From Litoditis marina (Eukaryota > Nematoda > Chromadorea > Rhabditida > Rhabditidae): a stretch of DNA of 64,000 nucleotides. A model generated the notes under the pieces. That model ran no database searches, was not told the DNA's origin, and saw only the letters and a program-made list of their open reading frames with translations. The translations under genes and the position numbers were made by a program. Within the stretch, counting starts at the first letter, position 1. Each line of letters opens with the position of its first letter. Below are positions 58,622 through 64,000 of this stretch, piece after piece. Where the stretch lies: assembly GCA_964036275.1 (NCBI GenBank), contig OZ038435.1, forward strand, positions 29,927,521 through 29,991,520, in the 5' to 3' direction.

Positions 58622-59411
58622 CCCAGATCTAATCGAATCTACCCAGCTATTGTAAGTTTTTGAAATACGTTAGATGAAACTGACACGAAAAATGACAAAA
58701 GTTGGTCCAACTTGGGCTGCTGCAGCTCAAGTTCTAGAAAAGACTAGCTCATATGGAGTACATCACTAGACTTCTGCGACCACTCTCTATCCTAGATCCA
58801 ATCGAATCTACCCAGCTATTGTAAGTTTTTGAAATACGTTAGATGAAACTGACACGAAAAATGACAAAAGTTGGTCCAACTTGGGCTGCTGCAGCTCAAG
58901 TTCTAGAAAAGACTAGCTCATATGGAGTACATCACTAGACTTCTGCGACCACTCTCTATCCTAGATCCAATCGAATCTACCCAGCTATTGTAAGTTTTTC
59001 AGATACGTTAGACGAAACTGACACGAAAAATGACAAAAGTTGGTCCAACTTGGGCTGCTGCAGCTCAAGTTCTAGAAAAGACTAGCTCATATGGAGTACA
59101 TCACTAGACTTCTGTGACCACCCTCTATCCTAGATCCAATCGAATCTACCCAGCTATTGTAAGGTTTTCAGATACGTTAGACGAAACTGACACGAAAAAT
59201 GACAAAAGTTGGTCCAACTTGGGCTGCTGCAGCTCAAGTTCTAGAAAAGACTAGCTCATATGAAGTACATCACTAGACTTCTCTTACACCCTCTAACCTA
59301 GATCTTATCGAATCTACCCAGCTATTGTAAGGTTTTCAGATACGTTAGAGGAAACTGACACGAAAAATGACAAAAGTTGGTCCAACTTGAGCTGCTGCAG
59401 CTCAAGTTCTA
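58622..59411 (-). repeat. 169 bp tandem array, right arm (inverted)
   Basis: Reverse-complement units of the left array. CCCAGCTATTGTAAG recurs about every 169 bp near 58640, 58809, 58979, 59148 and 59317. Confidence 0.9.
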
Positions 59412-60537
59412 GAGAAGACTAGATAACATGGATACAGAATTGAGTTTCTCTTACCACATATTGTTATACCCAAACCAAATTTCAAGTAACTGCAAACATT
59501 GGTTGGGTTTTGGAATAATCATTAGTGCACCTACTCCAAAAACGAGAAATATGATCCAAATAAGGTAGCTCCAGCTCAGAATGTGGAGAACTAGCGTAAT
59601 AGAAACAGATCGTTATATTTTTTCATCACAATCTGAGCTAAAGAAGAATTTCTATAAATATGATAAAAACCGACCTAAAATGTTATTCTCTTCAACCTAT
59701 CCTGGAACCGGATTTTTCTTGGTGAAACTTTAAAGATTCATCCTGAAACGATTTAGGATAATTCCAAGGCGAATAATAGCAAACATGTATGAATAATGAA
59801 GTGTGATTATAGTTATATAGAAAACATATGACAGTCCACTAATAATATGGAAGTGTAGGAAGGTTAAAATGTGCAGTTGATGTGCATAGCATCGAATATT
59901 CTTAAAAAGATATTTCACAAATTCGGAATTCCTAATACTCGTGTAAGATTGAAGAACAGATCATTTGTAAGGTATTTCTAGATGATGAAAGCCAGAAAAC
60001 GACGGATATATAGTAAGAAGGAGGTATAATATCCACTCTGGTTTCAGAAAACCACCTCAAATATCACTAAAACAGTCGAAACGGTTCAATCAAAGCCTTA
60101 CTGGGAAATATGTTCTAGTTCTTTCGTTAAACATTAGATAATGACTATTGACAAGTTTGTAGTAAGATAAAATATGTAAATAAAGCTTTGAAGCAACAAA
60201 AACTCAAAAAAATCGATGGAATAATCTAGAAACCCGCAGAACGGTAGTTATTACACGACGGTAGTATTTACACTCCGGTAGTAATTACCCTTTGCCCAAG
60301 TTCGCCACCTCTAATTGCGTTACGGTAGGTGCGCATATACGCAGAGGTACCGCCCGCTTTCCGATGAAACCCGATGAAGTTCAAAAATAAATTTCATCAA
60401 GTAAATTTTAACGTTCCCTTTTTCACTCATTATCTGGTAGTAACTACCCAAGTAGAATTGGAAAGGGACTTAATCTCAATTTCGATGCTGGCGTGGATCT
60501 CTGCCTTTAAGTCTATATTCTCTTCAGATTTTTCGAA

Positions 60538-61786
60538 ATGCTGGCTGCAAACCGCAAGACTTCAAAAGGAGCTGGCAAGACGAGGACAATCAAGCTGTTG
60601 CGGAAACTTGGTATGTTATGAATTATACTTTTTCAGTTGCAAGGCAATAAGTTGTGTGAAAACGTTGAAATTCTAACTGCGCAATAAGTTATGTTCAAAT
60701 TTTTTCCAATGTTTTCTTGCTGTTGTTTTCAGTGGAAAACCAGAGATCCATGAAATATGCGAGATTAGATTTTTTATGACTTTTCAATTATCGATTCGTT
60801 TTATTCCGGCCATGTGAGCATCGTTGGATCCACTGGAAACAAGAGATACGTTCTTTCTGGGTGTGTTTTAATGCAAGTTTGAACGCAAAAACGTTGTTTT
60901 CATTTGTAGTGAAAGTGTGGCAATCTGCCAGATCGGTTGCTCGCAACATATACTCAGACAATGTTCTGCGATGGAAATGGAAACATTCCGCAAAATATAG
61001 ATGAATCGTAGATTAAAAGATAAAGCAACGGTTCACAGAGAACGGAGCCACTAGTTTTCTTGAACAGCGGCGTGATCAGGCTCTCTTTGACAAGATTACT
61101 GTGGTTTCCACCGAAGATAGTTATGGTATTTTTAAAACTCACACATTGATTGTGTGGTATCCGTTTCACATTGAAACACGACTGTTTGAACTACTTTAAA
61201 CTAACTACAAATGTTGAGAATAGGAACAAAGTACGGATTCAACATTGTTTCCAGAATTGAAAGAACTGAAGGAAATAGCACCTGCGGACTTGAATGGCAG
61301 AGAGTTCGCTCATGTTCTCGAGGACAAAATCGTGCGAAGCGGCCAAGGTCGGTCTGGTTAAAGCAGGACGACTATGTGGACCGATCCCGTGTCAACGGTC
61401 CTTTAAACTGCAATTGAAAAATGTATTGTAGTTTAAAGGACTGAAGCGTTGGGATTGGGCCACATAATCGTCCTTCTTCAGTTCGTTTGTTGCCTGATAA
61501 ATTGAAACCCGCCATCTAGGCTTCTTTGGAAACCGGCACTATTTCTCTGTATGGATACGATTTATAGTGCATGCCAAATTTACTTATTGTTATTACACAG
61601 TTCAAAGTCAGATTTACAGTACCACCGCCTTTCTTTAAGCGAGAACTATAGCCTGAAATTACAACATTGCATTTGCTGCTACAACTGCAATCCTCATTGA
61701 ATTTTTTTTCAGAACTCCGAACCATGAACGAAATCATCGCGTATATGGTTGAAATCGGGCTGGACGATGAGGATTTTCTGACTCCG
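60538..61786 (+). CDS. Start of an unrecognised gene (three exons in phase, 3' end not found)
   Basis: Exons 60538-60610, 61255-61347 and 61713-61786 join without a frame break, each with a good TTTCAG/TTCCAG-type acceptor and GT donor (phases 1, 1, 0), giving 80 residues. It starts MLAANRKTSKGAGKTRTIKL (basic), continues ELKELKEIAPADLNGREF and ends TMNEIIAYMVEIGLDDEDFL. A TCTTCAG acceptor sits 10 nt before the ATG, as in the other genes here. I recognise no family. Candidate later exons may lie near or beyond 63751, but their phase does not join directly. Confidence 0.5.
61365..61474. repeat. Hairpin foldback MITE, copy 2
   Basis: Same element as 15755-15863: arms begin AGGACGACTATGTGGACC and end GGCCACATAATCGTCCT around a short loop. 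It lies in intron 2 of the unrecognised gene, 18 bp after the donor. Confidence 0.75.
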
Positions 61787-61799
61787 GTAAATCTTCTTC

Positions 61800-63010
61800 C
61801 AAAATAATATTAATCCCACTACTAATCGGGCGCAGCGCGAAGCGCTGTGCGTGATTTGTCTTTGGCTCAGGCTAATGCGCGCTTTCAATTTTTTAGTTTC
61901 TCCCTAAAAGGCTAAAATATGCAAAACAAAACTTCTTATTATTTGTGAACCTTCAACAGCGTAATTGAAAGCTGTGTTCGAAATTTGAACGAAATCGAAC
62001 AAGAATGAGCCAAGTTATGACCTCATGAGCTTCATCAAGAGCGCCAACTTCCGTCGTGTGTGGGTGGGTGTGTGGGTGGGTGGGTTGTGACAAGAAAAAT
62101 AAACCCAGTTTAAGGGTTTCTACTCGACCGATCATGTTAAAAATTGTAGAAGGGATGTAACACCTGCTCAGACCCTGGCGGAGCAAAAAGAATTGCGAAA
62201 AAGTTATTTCAGTCGAAGTTATAAACTTTTCGAAGAAGTTTCTGCGTCTCTCATGCTCTCTCACCCTCTCTGACAGGCCGGTGGATCGAACTGTCTCATA
62301 ACTTAGGGTAACGTTGACCGATTCGGATTAAAATTGAAATATGATGTCATCGTAACTTCTATTTGACCATGAGTTTTTCTATTCGTGACGTCATATAGGA
62401 TTCTGGAGAACAGATGACATATTCAAAAGTGCGAAGTTGACGTCAAATATTTTTTCAAATGATGATAATAGTTGGCAACTGGGGTATCAACGATGAAACT
62501 TCATCCGAACATTACGTCATCTGGAATTCTGAAGGCTAGATGACGTCAAATTTCAAAAGTGCGAAGTTGACGTCAAATATTTTTTCAAATGATGATAATA
62601 GTTGGCAACTGGGGCGTCAACGATGAAACTTCATCCGAACATGACGTCATCTGGAATTCTGAAGGCCAGATGACGTCAAACTTCAAAAGTGCGAAGTTGA
62701 CGTCAAATATTTTTTCAAATGATGATAATATTCAGCAACTGGGGTATCAACGATGAAACTTCATCCGAACATTACGTCATCTGGAATTCTGAAGGCCAGA
62801 TGACGTCAAATTTCAAAAGTGCGAAGTTGCGTCAAATACTTCTTCGAATGATAAAAATAGTTGGCCAGTAAGTTGTTAACGGTAGAACTCCATCATAAAA
62901 TGACGTACTCTGGAATTCTGAAGGCCAGATGACGTCAAATATTTCTCCAAATGATAAAATAAATGGCCAGGGTTATTAACGATGAAACTTCATCTAAACA
63001 TGATGTGTTC
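61800..63010. repeat. CRE-rich repeat block with tandem units of about 118 bp
   Basis: From about 62400 units recur with TTTTTTCAAATGATGATAAT, CAACGATGAAACTTCATCC and TCTGAAGGCCAGATGACGTC, three well matched and further units decayed. The left end has a hairpin CGCAGCGC-GAA-GCGCTGTGCG (61831-61851). Motifs such as TGAGCCAAGTTA and CTGAAGGCCAGA-GACGTCA are shared with the Helitron-like copies at 39-42 kb, suggesting a related family. GT/GGGT-rich text lies near 62055-62090. Confidence 0.65.
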
Positions 63011-63187
63011 TGGGATTATGCTGGTCGACTGATGTCATTATTGAAATATGCAAAGGTAACGTCAAACATGCTTCCTTCCAATTTTTAGTTGCGCATGTTT
63101 AGATTTTAAAAGCAAATGTAGTTAGTTCTTTTGGGTTTCAGCTGCAAGTTTAGACATGTCTCCGGAATGTCTACAAAAAGTGTAAAA

Positions 63188-63605
63188 TTCATCAAAAAGT
63201 GGGGAACCAACAATTGTGTGATTTGTACGAGCTACTCAAGAACGGCACAACTTCTAGGGACACTGCAACAAAAAGGAAAAAATATAGAGAGTGATTATTT
63301 TAAAGTGATGATGCCACAAAAAGTGAAAAATATTTTGCTAACTAGTTTACGGTAGATCACAAGTCACAGCTTTTCGATTGAGATACGGAATTTGAAAACA
63401 ATGAGCGAGATTAATTAATCAGCTGTGACTTAACATCTACCGCGAACTAGTTAGCAAAATATTTTTCACTTTTTGTGGCATCATCACTTTAAAATAATCA
63501 CTCTCTATATTTTTCCCTTTTTGTTGCAGTGTCCCTAGAAGTTGTGCCGTTCTTGAGTAGCTCGTACAAATCACACAATTGTTGGTTCCCCACTTTTTGA
63601 TGAAT
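63188..63605. repeat. Long inverted repeat with about 186 bp arms
   Basis: 63188-63373 and 63420-63605 are reverse complements with few differences, separated by about 46 bp. The same peptide (KKWGTNNCVICTSYSRTAQL...) is therefore readable inward on both strands. No transposase motif is seen. Transcription would give a long double-stranded hairpin. Confidence 0.75.
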
Positions 63606-63750
63606 TGTTTGTACTGATTTGAATGTACTTCGGTAGTTGAGGTGTTCAATAAAGAAGTGTGAGTGACAAGAGGTAATCTGATTCACTGGCGCAGCAGTAA
63701 TACACGAAAACTGACAATGATCCCATGAGGTACCACGTAAGTACTCCTCA

Positions 63751-64000
63751 GGATTTATTTTGCCGATTATCTGCAAGATTACATGGCCATTGGGAGAATC
63801 GTCGAGAATTTTTTCTCCGGTTTACAAACGATAGTTCCCGTGAGATCTAAGAAGTTACTGAAATATTTACAAGCCAGAAGATGTGTTCAGCGTTTGCTGT
63901 CTAAACACTTGGCAACTCTTGACTCAACCGTTTCATTTAACGAGAGCCACAAAGTGATTTCGGAAGTTTTCCATGCTAGGAAGAATGCTGTGTTTTCTCC
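63751..64000 (+). CDS. Open frame running off the right edge, possible exon
   Basis: After a CTCCTCAG acceptor the frame IYFADYLQDYMAIGRIVENF...LLKYLQARRCVQRLLSKHLAT stays open to the window end (about 82 codons). Composition looks protein-like, with Leu-rich helical stretches, but I recognise no family. It requires a phase-2 upstream exon, so it does not join directly to 61713-61786. Confidence 0.35.

Larger units (their letters stand above)
54777..60297. mobile_element. 5.5 kb foldback transposon-like element with long inverted arms
   Basis: Termini GGGCAAAGGGTAATTACTAC and its exact reverse complement are flanked on both sides by AAGTTC (54771-54776, 60298-60303), a 6 bp target duplication. 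Each arm has a ~0.89 kb unique part (54777-55665, 59412-60297) and then 169 bp tandem units in mirrored orientation (about 7.5 left, 4.6 right). The ~1.7 kb spacer has no transposase-like frame. A 62-codon frame is identical in the two arms (55156-55344 + and 59730-59918 -), so the arms are very similar. The superfamily is not assigned. Confidence 0.85.

Noticed and set aside
61826..61852. Hairpin as a Helitron 3' end
   Set aside because: The stem is good but no CTRR end follows it on either strand, so only a loose relation to the Helitron-like family is kept.

Overview
This is eukaryotic nuclear DNA. Every recognisable gene is split by many introns with GT...AG borders and pyrimidine-rich TTTCAG-type acceptors, and the proteins are animal regulatory and housekeeping proteins. 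Wherever a start codon is visible, a 3' splice acceptor lies 2-16 nt upstream. Two same-strand genes are only 295 bp apart with a poly(A) signal between them. Together these point to a spliced-leader trans-splicing animal with operons, most likely a nematode. The species cannot be fixed from the sequence. Gene models below were built by hand by joining exons in phase and by recalled family motifs; no alignment was run.

Layout: 3-4104 (+) is the 3' part of a ZnT/SLC30A zinc transporter. 4105-9769 is a 5.7 kb gap with small repeats, a tRNA-derived fragment and GA/CT/poly-C tracts. 9770-17478 (+) is a complete SMAD4 (co-Smad) gene in 16 exons, its introns full of small palindromic repeats. 18054-32656 (-) is THOC2 in 37 exons, convergent with SMAD4. 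32952-45911 (-) is kanadaptin (SLC4A1AP) in 19 exons, just upstream of THOC2 and probably in one operon with it. One kanadaptin intron holds a young non-autonomous LTR element and another holds two head-to-tail ~1.8 kb Helitron-like copies. 46514-52981 (+) is DNA polymerase kappa in 13 exons, divergent from kanadaptin across a 602 bp shared promoter, with an antisense tRNA-Lys(CTT) in one intron.

From 53 kb on the window is mostly repeats: MITEs, a 5.5 kb foldback element (54777-60297) with ~0.9 kb inverted arms, 169 bp tandem units and a 6 bp target duplication, then a CRE-rich tandem array (about 62.4-63.0 kb) and a long hairpin at 63.2-63.6 kb. Between these sits the phase-consistent start of an unrecognised gene (60538-61786) and an open frame running off the right end.

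The genes do not form one pathway. ZnT handles zinc, SMAD4 is TGF-beta/BMP signalling, THOC2 is mRNA export, kanadaptin is a nuclear FHA protein and Pol kappa is translesion synthesis. The most unusual signal is a set of four intronic 'exon echoes': short copies of an exon edge with its splice site, found in SMAD4, THOC2 (twice) and POLK.
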